Below are positions 11,910-23,426 of a DNA stretch of 64,000 nt, one piece after another (positions within the stretch are counted from its first letter, which is position 1; each line of letters begins with the position of its first letter). A model generated the notes under the pieces. It was given only the letters and a program-made list of their open reading frames with translations. It was not told the origin of the DNA and searched no databases. Made by a program: the position numbers and the translations under genes. Source of the DNA: Blasia pusilla (lineage: Eukaryota > Marchantiophyta > Marchantiopsida > Blasiales); the NCBI GenBank assembly GCA_050084515.1, contig CM114274.1:40982001-41046000 (forward strand), in the 5' to 3' direction.

Positions 11910-12221
11910 TATTGAAGATTGAGTTACAGTCAAGCTCATGAGACACCTGAACTGCTACATTTGGTACTCACACGAAGTAGGGAAGCTTAATCTTGGTTAG
12001 TGAGTTAAGCGCGATTATCTTAACTTGGGTTAGTTAATCACAATTAGTATAAATCGAGACTATGGTTAAGGTTAGGGTTAGGGTTGCTTGTATATACCCT
12101 GTATAATTGAAAAGGGGACTAGCCTCCACTCATTCTCTCATTGCAAATTTTGTTCTCCATGGTGGTGTGTGAGTGTGAGAGGAATTTTCCACCATTTATG
12201 CTTCTTTAGCAGTTTTCCACA
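11910..12221 (+). repeat. Solo LTR of the copia family (312 bp) with target duplication
   Basis: It starts TATTGAAGATTGAG and ends GTTTTCCACA, with the same length (312 bp) and boundaries as both LTRs of the copia element at 25843-40360. It is flanked by CGATC (11905-11909) and TGATC (12222-12226), a 5-bp duplication with one transition. It contains GGTTAGGGTTAGGGTT. It formed by LTR-LTR recombination that removed the internal region. Confidence 0.9.
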
Positions 12222-12780
12222 TGATCTTCATAAGACTAGCTTAGGTTTTAAATGGATACTGCACCTACAGAACCAAAGATGGGTTTGAGGATATTGTGAG
12301 AAAGTTGGTGGAGATAGCCAAGACTTTTGATAAATCCTTCAAAGATGGGGAGAAAATTTGTTGTTAGATGGTCTACTAGGATGCATTGGCAAAGAGAAGA
12401 ATATTTTTGTTATGGATAGAAGGAGAGAATTGTACAAGATGGATTGAATCCAACTTTGAGCATAGATTGGTGCCTTGATTCCTTGATCCAATAACGAGGA
12501 AATTATTCGTTGATCGGATTGGAGAGTGGGAACATTAATTTGCAACCTAGAAGATGAATGCTTTGGTTTAACTAAGTCAATTGGCCAAACATAAGTCAAA
12601 GATAATGAGTGAGAATACTATCAATTTCTTGGAATACATAGACAAGTTGGAAGGAGTCAAGTGAATATGAGGACACATTTCATTGTTGAGAGAGTTGGAA
12701 GTGTTGTATTTAAATTCAAGTTCTTGAGGTTGAAGCTTATACAAACAATGAGAAATTCATTCTCATATGTTGCAAAGGTG
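12222..12780. other. No recognisable gene
   Basis: The sequence is AT-rich with short broken frames and no family resemblance that I can support. Confidence 0.4.
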
Positions 12781-12782
12781 TC

Positions 12783-13600
12783 TAAGGACCAGATATGTCA
12801 AAATGGAGATGAGTATCTGGATCCGAGTTAAGTGAGTTGAAGAGGGAGATTGTTGCATGGTACACGGAGCATGCTCGAATCATTCGTCATGTTGTTGCCC
12901 TTCCTTTTTTGAGTACTCCTACTCTTGTATTCCCTCTTTGGAATGGTGGAAATCTCCAAAAGATGCTAGAGAGGATGGAGATGATAATGACCACTAGATT
13001 TTGGCCAAATTATCGTCATTTTGAGGAATGTAAGGTAGGCATTGCTCTCTCCTGTCTAAGGACTCTAGTATATTTCCATAACCATGGTTGGGAACATGGG
13101 GATCTTCATACGTACACAGAACATTTTGTTGCACTTTACCAATTGGAATTTTCAAACGGCGAGTAGTTTTTCTTCTGATCTTGGACACACTTTAGTGTAT
13201 TTTAGGATCATGGATCTCAACTTTGCGTAGTTATTTGACAAAGCATGGTCGGTTAGTTCCATTCAATATCCTCATTCCCAACCTAACGCTCCTCCACACA
13301 TAGCTATGGAGTTAACAAAATATCATTTGATGCATCTCAATGGTTCAACTATATTGGAAGATCAACTGTTCACGAAGTTTCCTTATGTTTATTCCCTTGG
13401 GGTTATTTAACGGAGGTTATTAAGGAATCTTTATAATTTTGCTTATCTTACCCTCCATGAAAGATTGCGAGTTAAAGACAAATCGAGAGCTACGTTCATG
13501 AATAACAAGTTGAACTACTAGATCAAGAAGATGGTGAATCCAATAATAGGCACAGAGGGGCGTACTAGGGTTGTAGACGTAAAGGCCAATATATGTATTT
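12783..13600 (+). pseudogene. Protein-kinase-like pseudogene
   Basis: Frames on the plus strand give a kinase-like order. They read TEHARIIRHVVALPF, then TLVFPLWNGGNLQKML (hinge-like), then IALSCLRTLVYFHNHGWEHGDLH in three parts, where HGDLH stands at the catalytic-loop position usually occupied by HRDLK or HGDLH. Further on come an activation-segment-like DLNFA, PPHIAMELTKYHLM (APE-like position), FPYVYSLGVI and LTLHERLRVKDK. Several stops and frameshifts interrupt it, for example after DLNFA and after SLGVI. No gene boundaries or introns could be placed. The family is inferred from motif order only. Confidence 0.55.
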
Positions 13601-13929
13601 TTCTAAATGAGATTACAAAACAAACAATTATCATGAGTGGTTCTTGTTGCTTTTGTAAACTTCCTAGGATTGATGTGGAGTAGGCGATAGGTTGTTAACT
13701 TAGGCCAAAACACATATCATATTTTTGTAACTATTTATAAGAGAAGGATTTTTTTGAATATTTTGTAATATTAGATTTTCCATGTGTATGAGGTTGCAAG
13801 TTACATGAGTACTTTAATTGAAAAAAAAATGCATGTTGTTTGGAGCTCATGTTGTATCCGAGTCATAGGTCTATTGATAAGTATAATCCCAAAAAGAAAT
13901 ACATACTTTGTTGAAACAAAACTTGTATG

Positions 13930-14470
13930 GTATTCGATGATTTGAATCGAGGTTCACTAGCAATCATGCATTTGATGGCTTGATTTTGGATTATTTGGAG
14001 GAGCCCAAAATTTCTTCTCATACGTGGATTTAAGGGATATTCTCACAAGAGATGAAAAAGATATTCTAGTGGTTTTGTTCGATTCCCAAGTAGAGGCGTT
14101 GGATGATCGTATAATCGAGCCATCAATCATTACTATCAATCGACACCTGAAGCAAAGCAGATAGTCCATGATTGGAAGTTGTCATGGAGGTTGTTGGGGA
14201 TTTAGGGTTACCTATCACAAGCCAAACCCCTTCACAAGTATTTGATGACAGGACCCACATCATCAGTGCATTAGGATTACCATCCATTGTTCCAATGGCA
14301 AACCCTCTCCTCTAGAGAACATGGGATGGCGGAAAGTTTAGCATCCCCTTGCATTCATGTGATCCATGGATAAAACGTGTTTGGGAGGAATGTGGATTGG
14401 AGTACAGTGTCATTTGGACCAACAACCCAAACTTCTACATTAAGGGATCCAAACAAGATGTTAAGCTTAA
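13930..14470 (+). pseudogene. Coding-like relic of unknown family
   Basis: A short stretch near 14020-14145 reads cleanly as SYVDLRDILTRDEKDILVV followed by LFDSQVEALDDRIIEPS, with protein-like composition. Flanking sequence has stops in all frames. I do not recognise the family. Confidence 0.3.
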
Positions 14471-16600
14471 GGATATATAGAAAATCGTCGACATCTCCAT
14501 CATATATTGAGACGAGCCCTAATCCACGTCCTAGGAATTAGGCAAATCCTTATTATTCTAGGAGATTTTTTTTGAGAATACTTGGCTATCTCTGCAAGTT
14601 GAGTTGAGGTAACTAGATAGAAGCTCAAAGCTTCACAAACTTTACGTGCAAACATTAACAAAGCTAAATCCTAGGTGCGGCAATCTCTCGTTGCAATATT
14701 AAAGATGCTAGTGCCCCTAGGAGTCGACGTGGGCGTCTTTTTGGATCCACCGTCCGCTTTGTTCCATCCATCCTTGCAATGCTAAAGTGTCTTGTCCTTG
14801 CGTATCCCCACAACCATGCATCCATAGAGGGAGAGGGATAGAGAGTCTATTCGTCTTTATCCTTTTGGTCCTCGATTGTAGTCCTCTCTTCAATAATCCA
14901 TCCTTCCCTTTTCAAAGGAATGGTGAGCATTGGAAGAAGGCCAATTCTTTCCTCTTGCTCTATTTTATCTTCTTTCCCTATTGAAATTTATTATATATTT
15001 CCCCTCTCATCCCCTACTGAAATTTGATACTCAAAAGAAAAAATTGTATATAAAGCCCTTCCTTGTTGAAAATTTGTTTCCCTTCCTTTTTTTAATATTT
15101 TTTTCTCTTCCAAACAAGTCATATAAACGAGAAAAACCATATGCAAGGAAAGGAAGAATTTATTCCACCTACTATTCCTATTTTATAGCATCTTCATTAT
15201 CTTGGCCAAAACATGTGAATGATTGTGACAAAGGAGCTTTTAGATTAGAAGAAACAAAAAAGGATACTAAACTCTCATCATCCCCTCCTACCTCTTCTAA
15301 ACATATGATTGTAAAACCAAGCATATCGAGGAAGTGCAAGGTGAATGAGTGACAAAATTATACTACGAATGTGGTAGTGTACAAGTACACTTCAATTACC
15401 TAACAATTATCAAAAGTTTGATTGTGATACAATGGATTTTCATTTGTGAAGGATCACAAATGACCACTCTTTCATAGTTATGCATACATACCAATGACTC
15501 CACTGTCTCGATCGGGACTTGGAACACTGGACTCTCGAGAAATGTGCTTTACATCGTTCATTGACACTTATTTGAAGCAATGCCTATCCGATATGTTGAA
15601 CTTGGCTGCTTCTGGTAGCGGATGGTGCGCTGACATAAATGTTGGGAGGCTTCTGCCGACAAGATCTTGTACTTACGCTTAACGAGCTCGGTCCATAGGA
15701 AAAGGCACTCCATTTCGAGCCAGTGTTTCTGAGTCTACTGCGAGATCCCTCCAACAGGATGCGTTCACGTGAACTGGTCATAAACAATCCAGACCGAAGG
15801 TTCTTTCATACAATCGTCAAGTTTTTAGAGGAATGATGACCTACTCCCCACAGAAGTCATTTCACCCTCACCCTCACCCTCTTTCTCGAGGGTGGTGAAA
15901 GGTAGAATTGCAAGTTTGAAAGAAACCTGAGGACTCCAGAAAAGTGGTGAAAAGTGAAGAAAAGCAGAAATTGTGCATCGAAGTTGCGGACAAAGGAGTG
16001 GACAATTCTTCTTCTACTTGAACTTGTAGATTTGAAATGACCTAAAGGCTTCAGCTCGGTTTCGTGGCCATAATGTGCATCTGCATCCTGTCTCTTCAGT
16101 ATTCATGAACTTTCATGCACGCGTTATTGACTTGAGTTATTCCCGCACTCCATAGACTCCACAGAAACTTCATGGAAAACTGCGCATGTGATAGAAGAGA
16201 CAAACCACTGGACCCGACTCCTAAAACTTGGAATTTTTATTGATTAATCTGGTTGGAGTGTCAAGATTCTTCCACCTCTCCTACAAGCATTCTTTGATGG
16301 CAAAGTGTGAGCACGATATCGACTCACTTCTTCCGACTTCTGAGATGCTTCCTGCACGACAGAGTTGGTCATAGACGAAATCTGGAGATGTGAACTTCGA
16401 AATTGTTGATGATACAATGAAATACTTCGAAACATCATGCGGTAGACCTGACTACTTCAAATGACTCCTGTACGGTCTAGTCTATTTTGACAGATACAAT
16501 ACAAACGTTTATTCATGCAAATGTAGGATTTCCCCTAAATTGTGGGACAGATGATTCTGGTGTATCAGACTTTAAAGGTAACTAAGAATCGACAACAATT
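14471..16600. other. No gene seen
   Basis: There are only short open frames. Composition becomes less AT-rich after about 15500, where the flank of the LRR gene begins. No motif is recognisable on either strand. Confidence 0.4.
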
Positions 16601-16930
16601 GGCGTCCTTTGTTGGTCCGATATAGAGATCAAAACATCAATTGATAGCGATTCTTCGGGATCATGTGAGATGCACAGAAATTTTCTATTCCAACTCGTGG
16701 TATTGAGTTCCAAGGTATCCAAGGTGCTGTGAGCCCAATCAGTCATCGCCATGGAACCTCTGGTCCTGAGAGATGAGTTCTTGTGGTCCCATCTAGACAT
16801 CAAACCATCATGTAACTGAAATTCTTCGGGATCATATGAAACGCACAAAAGACTCGTATGCTTTGGCAAGACATTGAGTTCTAAGGAAGGTACTGTCAAC
16901 TCAATTAGCCATCACCATGGAACCTCTGCC
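16601..16930. repeat. Two tandem copies of a roughly 180-bp unit
   Basis: Landmarks repeat in order at about 180-bp spacing. ATTCTTCGGGATCATGTGA (about 16649) pairs with AATTCTTCGGGATCATATGA (about 16830). GATGCACAGAAA pairs with AACGCACAAAA, TTGAGTTCCAAGG with TTGAGTTCTAAGG, and CATCGCCATGGAACCTCTG with CATCACCATGGAACCTCTG. The minus-strand frame stays open through both copies, giving similar peptides (CVSYDPEEF and CISHDPEES), but coding function is not shown. Confidence 0.7.
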
Positions 16931-17903
16931 CTTGAAGTATTAGTTCAAGAGCTTTGATCTTCATTCAGTTTTTCAAATGAAAGCAAAGCTGGTTAGACGA
17001 TTTCGAGCAGTAAACCAGATCATGATCGGTAATCTGAATGTACCTGTTGTCAGTAGATAAGCGGATCTTCCAGGGTGATCATACAGAAGCGTTCAAGATC
17101 AATAGTCGTAATTGGAACCAGCATCCGGATTGAACCTGGGCGTGTATTCCAGAGAGGATCATCAAAACCAAACTCCTAGGAATAGGTGACTGCAAGAGAT
17201 GGGTTTTGCATCATTTTCGATTCCCATCGATGATGCCAACTGTTACATTTGGAAGAGTCTTCCACAACAAGAGAGGGGCTTTTCAGATATCGTAGGGCTT
17301 CCCATGAAACAATCGAAACAATTGACATTCCACGGCCAGAAGTCAGCACTGAACTTGGAACACTAATTGGACGGAGGCTTACACAAGAATCACTGCCATC
17401 TTCTTCCTGAGTGATGACAATCCTGTTTGAATCCTACCCTCGAGAGATAAGGAGGCTCTTACAAGTCAGTTCGACATCACCGTCGAAGCAATCATGTCAA
17501 ACCAGTTAGAGGATGGCGGTTAAGGTGCACTCCACTCTCAAAGTGACCCGGGGTCACTTTCACCGATCCTCCACCTGCAGGTGAACGAGATCCGAGAGAT
17601 TTTCCATGTTAATCTCGAGATTCAAGCTATGCAACAGACATAAACACACGGAGAGAGAAAGAAAAGTTTATTTCTTGTTTTAAGAACGAATAGCATCACC
17701 TCTAGTCGATACAGTCAATTCCTGACAGAAAACTTGGCGTCACCATTCTTAAGGGAAGTAGGACATGTGGGCCGCATTCATGAAACATGAGTTCAACCGT
17801 ACTCCAAATGAAGCTACTGGGATCGTGGCCAGACTCCTAATGAACGAGGCCGCGGGAAATCCCACTGTTGTATCTCGGCCTATTCACCGTTAGACATAGT
17901 GAA
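16931..17903. other. Downstream region of the LRR gene, intron or 3' flank
   Basis: No exon can be assigned with confidence. If the splice donor at 17957 is used, one or more further exons of the LRR gene should lie here or beyond. One acceptor-like CCTGCAG on the minus strand near 17575 would add only VEDR before a stop. Confidence 0.35.
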
Positions 17904-19868
17904 TTAGAAATGCTGAGAATCTTCAGTGAATTGGAAATGACGAGAAACCTTACTTACCTCCATGGGGTCAGCAACGAAGGACGAGGAGCCCAATCTTGGG
18001 ATCCCGGAGAGTAGACGATCGGTGTATGCACGACGGGCATTTTTCTGCAGAGCCTTCTCCACGCCGGGTAGCTTGCCTTGCTTCTCCCATGAAGTGTGGG
18101 AGAGATCAATATCTTGCAAGGTGGAGTTGCGCTGGAGCGCGGATATGAGAGATTCCAACATCTCATCGTCGAGTGGTTTGGCGTACCTTAGGTTCAGCCG
18201 TTTCAGGGACGTGTTTCTAGTCAGTCCTTCGAAGAATTGATTCCACAAATGGCCATCCACCGGATTCCATCCCTCGAGGGCTAGCTCCTTCAGGCAACTG
18301 TTGGCCTGGAGGAAGTGCAGTGGTGACATGAAAGCCTTTTCAGACAGCTGTGGTCTGGATCCCTGGATAGGCGGGATTTGCCTGGATGCCAAATCATTTA
18401 ATGGGCATTCATCGAAAACGATCCGCAATGATGCTAAAGCTGAATTATTCTTCAGTGTGCGGAAGAAAGCGGGCCAATCTTGGGAAATATTATAAACCTG
18501 CCAGTTGAGATCAAGATCCAGTCGGACGAGTTGAGAGCCCGGCCTTATCAAACCCAAGAGCTCATCAAATGATTTGGCATCCAGGCAAATCGCAGGGTGT
18601 GCGGGATGGAAATTCAAACTTAGATCTTCGACAGAGGAATTCTGGCGCAAGGTGGCGAATATTTCTTGGCAACCTTGACTGTATGGATCCGCGCCACCCA
18701 CTGACCACGCCGCAAGAGAGAGCACTTTGACAGAACTCTTGGCAGCGGGACCGTTGAAAGCGGATTTCAAGAACATGTCTACAGTGCTCAGTCGCAGTCC
18801 TCCCTTACCACTGATAACGAGTGTGTGCAGGTTGCGATGATTTGCCACTGCTTCTGCCAACCGCTTCGCTCCCTCGTCGTCCATGGTGATTTTCTCTAAC
18901 CCCAGCTCCTGCAGATTCGGAAGCCCGGCCAGCATCCCTGCGATATGTCCGGCGACTATCTTATCTACACCGTGATTGTAATCGCCTATCAAGGTTAGTT
19001 TCCGGAGATTGGATTCTTTGCTTCCGCTCAAACCTCTGGCAACGTGAGCAAGTGCTGCCCCCGGGTCGCCTCTCGATTGTGGATCCGAACAGCCCAGGCA
19101 GCACACTTGAAGCTTCTCCAGGCACCGACTCGCGCGCAGGAATTCAGCCAGCAGTGCACAACCGGCCTCGGAGCCCACAACAGCCACGCCCTTGATAACC
19201 AAGCCTCGAATCGTGCCCGGTCGCAGAGATTGCAGGAAAATCTCGAGCTCTGATAAGCGGAGTCCAGAAAACCCATCGTCTAATTCTACCGTCAGCCTGT
19301 GGCATTCACCTATGGAGCGGATTAGCTTCTCTCTAGCCTCAAACACCTCTGGCCCCGGATCCTCGAAAAGCTTCTTCAGTGCCTGTCTTTGAACTTCAGT
19401 AAGTTTCCCGATTTCGAAATCTTGGGGATACGTAGTGCACATATCTGAGAGAAGTTCCTGCAGCGCTGGACAAAGCTGCAGAGATGACACACGGTAGGAT
19501 TCGTGGGGACTGGACTCCTCGCCATCTTGCGTGCCATCGCTATCAGTATCAGGACAATCTTCCTCCGGTAGAAAATCACTATCGCTGTACACAATCTCCT
19601 CTTCCTCTGCCAGATCCTCTGCATTGGCGAGCACATTCTCCTCCTGGGGCTCCCAAATCATCCCCTCGCCGCACTCGTTCTTTCTAAGAGTCTCATCCAA
19701 CTCGCAATTTGACCCGCTAGTGCTGGCCACCCGATTGCGCCCGTCATCCTTCTCCATAGCAGCCCGGTCGAGAACCACCAGGTAGGCTTCAGCTTCAGCT
19801 TCAGCACGGGATCCAGATACGCAAGGATCCGTGGAAGTTGCGAGTCCTGGTCGACCGTCGCTCTCCAT
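17904..19868 (-). CDS. Leucine-rich-repeat protein, large intact exon
   Basis: The frame is intact for 654 codons from ATG at 19868. Residues 1-60 are Ser/Ala rich, and residues 75-122 form an acidic segment (EEEEIVYSDSDF, CPDTDSDGTQDGEE). From about 200 to 590 irregular leucine-rich repeats of the ribonuclease-inhibitor type recur, for example LRKLTLIGD, LPNLQELGLEK, LHTLVISG, VKVLSLAAW, VEDLSLNF, LVRLDLDLN, LKELALEGW, LKRLNLRYA and LQDIDLS. The tail has VEKALQKNARRAY, a phrase I associate with LRR segments of plant and algal LRR-GTPase (ROCO-like) or NLRC3-like proteins; that is an inference. No signal peptide or membrane segment is seen, so it is probably intracellular. The exon can end in phase 0 after residue 637 at a perfect donor, so the terminal 17 residues may be intronic read-through and the true protein longer. 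Confidence 0.8.
   Translation of the reverse strand: MESDGRPGLATSTDPCVSGSRAEAEAEAYLVVLDRAAMEKDDGRNRVASTSGSNCELDETLRKNECGEGMIWEPQEENVLANAEDLAEEEEIVYSDSDFLPEEDCPDTDSDGTQDGEESSPHESYRVSSLQLCPALQELLSDMCTTYPQDFEIGKLTEVQRQALKKLFEDPGPEVFEAREKLIRSIGECHRLTVELDDGFSGLRLSELEIFLQSLRPGTIRGLVIKGVAVVGSEAGCALLAEFLRASRCLEKLQVCCLGCSDPQSRGDPGAALAHVARGLSGSKESNLRKLTLIGDYNHGVDKIVAGHIAGMLAGLPNLQELGLEKITMDDEGAKRLAEAVANHRNLHTLVISGKGGLRLSTVDMFLKSAFNGPAAKSSVKVLSLAAWSVGGADPYSQGCQEIFATLRQNSSVEDLSLNFHPAHPAICLDAKSFDELLGLIRPGSQLVRLDLDLNWQVYNISQDWPAFFRTLKNNSALASLRIVFDECPLNDLASRQIPPIQGSRPQLSEKAFMSPLHFLQANSCLKELALEGWNPVDGHLWNQFFEGLTRNTSLKRLNLRYAKPLDDEMLESLISALQRNSTLQDIDLSHTSWEKQGKLPGVEKALQKNARRAYTDRLLSGIPRLGSSSFVADPMEVSKVSRHFQFTEDSQHF
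17951..17960 (-). other. Candidate 5' splice site ending the LRR exon
   Basis: The minus strand reads GAG|GTAAGTAAGG with the exon boundary at 17958/17957. The exon 17958-19868 is exactly 637 codons. This matches the plant donor consensus better than chance would usually give. RNA-seq would settle it. Confidence 0.6.
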
Positions 19869-21002
19869 CGACAGAAGCTCGAATCCGTGGCTGACTGAAA
19901 AAAAAAGTTACTGCTCGGGGTTTGAATACCGCTCCTGGCTCCAAACTGTAAAATGCTGAGATATTAAGGAAACTGTTCCGCAGTTCAATAGATTCCGAGA
20001 TCACAAGTGATTCGAAGTACACAGAATTGAACTCGACACTACTCTTTGGAATAAAGAATGCGAATGGACACACTAGAAAGAAAATAGGAAGGCCAGGGGA
20101 CATGTAAGAAATCAATCGGATAAGTTGATGAACCGAAGATATCACAGGAAAAATTCTCACCGAATTCAAGGTGCGGACTTCTCTGTCACCCAAATCCAAC
20201 CCGGGGATCGGAGTACTTGAAATTCGCTCCGTCCTGTTCTTAGGTACATGAGTAAAGCTACTGAACAATTCCGAGGTTGACAGCAAAGCTTGGTCGCATC
20301 CAAAGCAGAGGATCAGAGATTCGAGAAGATGAAATCAAGTATTCACAGTAGACAACCAGCAATAGAGCTTTGATCGGGTCCATTTTATGACTTCAGCATA
20401 CCGACCAAGCTATGCTGTCCTCGTAAATTTGCTAGGCCTCGTAAAGTTGGTGTCGACCCGGCAAGTAATAAACGTCAGGCAGTTTCCAGAAGTTTTCGTA
20501 AATCAAGTCCCGCAGCCAAATAAATGGCCTTTGGTGCTCTGACTCCTTTCACCTGCGCAGCATCCAATTGCTAGTCATTGGCAATTGGGGTCAATGGAAG
20601 CTGTGGAGAAAGACGCGTCTCTGAATCTGAAGGGGCAAGCTTTTTCTCCCCTGCCATTTGACCATATCTCTCTAGAATAACAACTCCTCCTCACGGCATA
20701 CCAAAGGTCCTTGTAAAATATTCTGAATCTTTACTGTAACACCGGAACATAATCGATTGGATACCAATGCTTCCTTACCTCATCACATTGCACCCTCAGC
20801 CACAGCAACTGTCGGAAGGTGAATATGGGTAGCTATCGCGGTTGTCTGAGCGCAGATTCAGCTTCCGAACCTCCGATTGCAACCAGAAGACCTCCTCTGC
20901 CCGCAATCAGTGAGCTAAATTACAGAGTTTACGACCTGAATCTCGTTCGACAACTTGAGCTTGCATTTCCCAAACTTTTATGACTGTTTCTTCACCTATG
21001 AG
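19869..21002. other. Upstream region of the LRR gene
   Basis: This should contain the 5' UTR and promoter. A minus-strand open frame at 19801-20286 overlaps the LRR start in another frame and has no family motif, so I do not call it. No clear TATA box was fixed. Confidence 0.35.
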
Positions 21003-21560
21003 CTACGCCTTCTCGCACAGAATGGTATGCCAGCTCTCAAATTTCCGGAAGACGGGTTCAAATAAGACGTAAATCACACGCTCGTTCTCCAACATTCTGC
21101 CTTCACCCCAGAATTTTAATCCGCCGTGAGCGCTGAAATCTATCCCTTTCAATTCGATCACGGAACCTACTCCATCAGCTAGCCTTAGGCCTCTACATGC
21201 AGTTCTCTTTGTGAAAGAATAGTGTACACCTTTGAAGCCCCTTCGATTAATGATACATATCGGTTACGCGGAACCACGAACATGTTGCTCTCAGCGCCGT
21301 GTTCGGTCAAACGGATCATAACCAGGTCATAGCAATAAGTGGCCTCCGAAGTATCATATTTCTCCGTCAATAACAAATCAAAACACCTCTGCTTACCCAT
21401 CTGAAATCAGTTTGTGGGGCGTCAGGTATGCATACGACGGTTCATAATACCTCACAAAACAGAAGCGGTTGAAGTAGACACGGAACTCTTCGTCTCTGTA
21501 AGACCGAAATTGAAGTTTGGTACCAACTATGTGAGGGTCTTCAGAGGCCAAGAGAGTTTA
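21003..21560 (-). pseudogene. Coding relic or multi-exon gene of unknown family
   Basis: Three adjacent minus-strand segments have coding character. About 21550-21455 reads LASEDPHIVGTKLQFRS then YRDEEFRVYFNRFCF. From 21400 down it reads MGKQRCFDLLLTEKYDTSEA, LVMIRLTEHGAESNMFVV and YVSLIEGASKVYTILS. About 21190 to the stop at 21003-21005 reads GLRLADGVGSVIELKG, DFSAHGGLKFWGEGRM and ERVIYVLFEPVFRKFESW. They are in different frames. A donor-like GAG|GTATTA and an acceptor-like TTTCAG lie between the first two, but the phases do not join cleanly. I do not recognise the family. Confidence 0.4.
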
Positions 21561-23380
21561 CAGACCCATTTCTAGACACGAAGTTCTAAACGGGAACAAG
21601 ACACCTGACTCGATAACAGACATTCTGACCCCCTCAACGTCCTGAGACGCTCGACATGCAAATGTGAGTTGCTAGCAGCTCCGGGAGAAAATGAAACCAC
21701 GACACGCGACTCGCAATTAGAGGTCCGTACCAACGGGTAAATGGTCACAAGACTCCTTGCAATACTGATGACCCCACATAGTCAAGTCTTAGCGTTATAG
21801 AACCAAAGCTTTCTCTGGTACTTACAGGAATTCACGCCTTCAGTGCACGCTTCACGCTTCACGCTTTCTCTGGTACTGCACATTCATCAGACGAGCATCA
21901 AGCGCTCTAAGTCTTCAATTCTTTGAATCTGGCCAAGAATGTGGATATTGTAAGAGTCAATATGAAAACCTCCCTCGATTCCAAATCTTTGATTAATATT
22001 AGGGCGAATATCACTACAATTTACAGAGTGACTCAACTACGCTTTCACTTGGGGGCAGCGCGTGCATTCGTGGTTAAGTCATTCAGTTTAGGTTGCAGTC
22101 TGGCCTCAAGGACTTCAACGATCAAACGTAGGACATTCTCGCAATGGCTTCGAAGCAGTCATTTCTACGGAATCAATCGCACAAACGAGAAGATACATGT
22201 CGATTTCGGCGACCTAAGCAGTGCATCGCTGAGAACTGAAACCCGGGCACTGATCTTGCCACACAGCCCCTGACTAAAGTGGTCGCAAAATTCACATAGA
22301 GCGGTCTGGATACATACCCTAGGCCGAGCGTTGCCACCCTTTCTCCCCACCTTCGCAAGTCTTGTACCGGCATTCCACATCCGCAGAAACTGGTCATGCC
22401 GAAATCCTACTCGTCGTAGTAACGCCTCCAAACAAGTAACTACTCCTGGAGGTCAAGCTCCTGATCTACTCCAACCTAAGACTCTAAGAATTGGAGACAT
22501 GCACTGGCATGAAAGAGTCAGCTGAAGTTCATTTTCACGCGCCAACAGCCAATTCCACATGAAGCTCTAAATCGCCACGGAAACGAATCCGCTTGTTCTC
22601 TATCAAGCATAACGCAGGTTTCAGGGCAATCCCGCGCTCTCAAATTCAATCCCTCTCATAACTCAGAACGCCGAGATATTACGAGTATGCTGCTGATCAT
22701 GCGACATTAATCCACAAGAGTTGCGCGGCTTTAGAGGATCCATTCTCCCCTGCCCATTGCCTCTCTTGCGCATTTCAGCCAGGGATTAACTCGTGCGAAG
22801 CGGACGAGAGAACAGCTAAACGTGATCAGAATAGAGTAGCGTGAGTGCTCGTCAGAGGGGCAACCAGTTCCAGGCTTTGTTCGTTTCTTTCGAGCTTTTC
22901 TCTGCACTGCAATCGTTCGTTCTTTCCTCTGAGTCCTCTCCTCTGCGTTCTGTGCACATGTCAGTAGAGTCCAGCAGGCAGCCTGTCACACTGGAGCCTC
23001 TGGCCCGACTTTTTTATCGTCGCGAAAGCAGCATCGTTGGATGAAGATCGCCACTACTCTCATCGCTATAATGAGCGGCTCCGCGTTTGTCTCCACACTT
23101 CGGGGTCGCTGAAACTGGACCACCCGACCCCCGACCGGTTTGGTAGGCTCTTGTCGTTCCTAGACGATGTCGCAGACTCGCACGGAACTCCCTCGGCGAG
23201 GGACCGGTCACGGGTGACATACCCAGCATCAAACGGTCTGAACGAAGGCTCAAGTTAACCGACCAACTTATTTTGAGAGTTATCTACGAAATAAATAAAA
23301 ACAATTTATTATTTCATGTGTAAAACTAATTAGGTCAATTAGATAACTCAAAGTCTAGTAGCTAAGCATAAAATACGTAG
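21561..23380. other. No gene assigned
   Basis: The region has moderate GC and short open frames on both strands (for example around 22165-22431 and 23014-23258) without recognisable motifs. Any regulatory content cannot be read from sequence alone. Confidence 0.4.
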
Positions 23381-23426
23381 CACTACTAGAAGACCTTTTT
23401 GACCCTCGGGACGGGCGGGCTGGACG
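23381..23426 (+). mobile_element. Possible CACTA-type transposon terminus
   Basis: CACTACTAGAAGACC begins at 23381 and runs into a GC-rich block. This resembles plant CACTA termini (CACTACTAGAAA). No matching inverted end was found nearby, so the element would be truncated or the match fortuitous. Confidence 0.3.

Noticed and set aside
11965-12090. Interstitial telomeric tract with TTAGGG repeats
   Set aside because: It is an integral part of the 312-bp copia LTR, present in all three copies, and only about three units long.
19801-20286. 161-codon minus-strand frame upstream of the LRR gene
   Set aside because: It overlaps the LRR start in another frame, has hydrophobic low-information composition and no recognisable domain.
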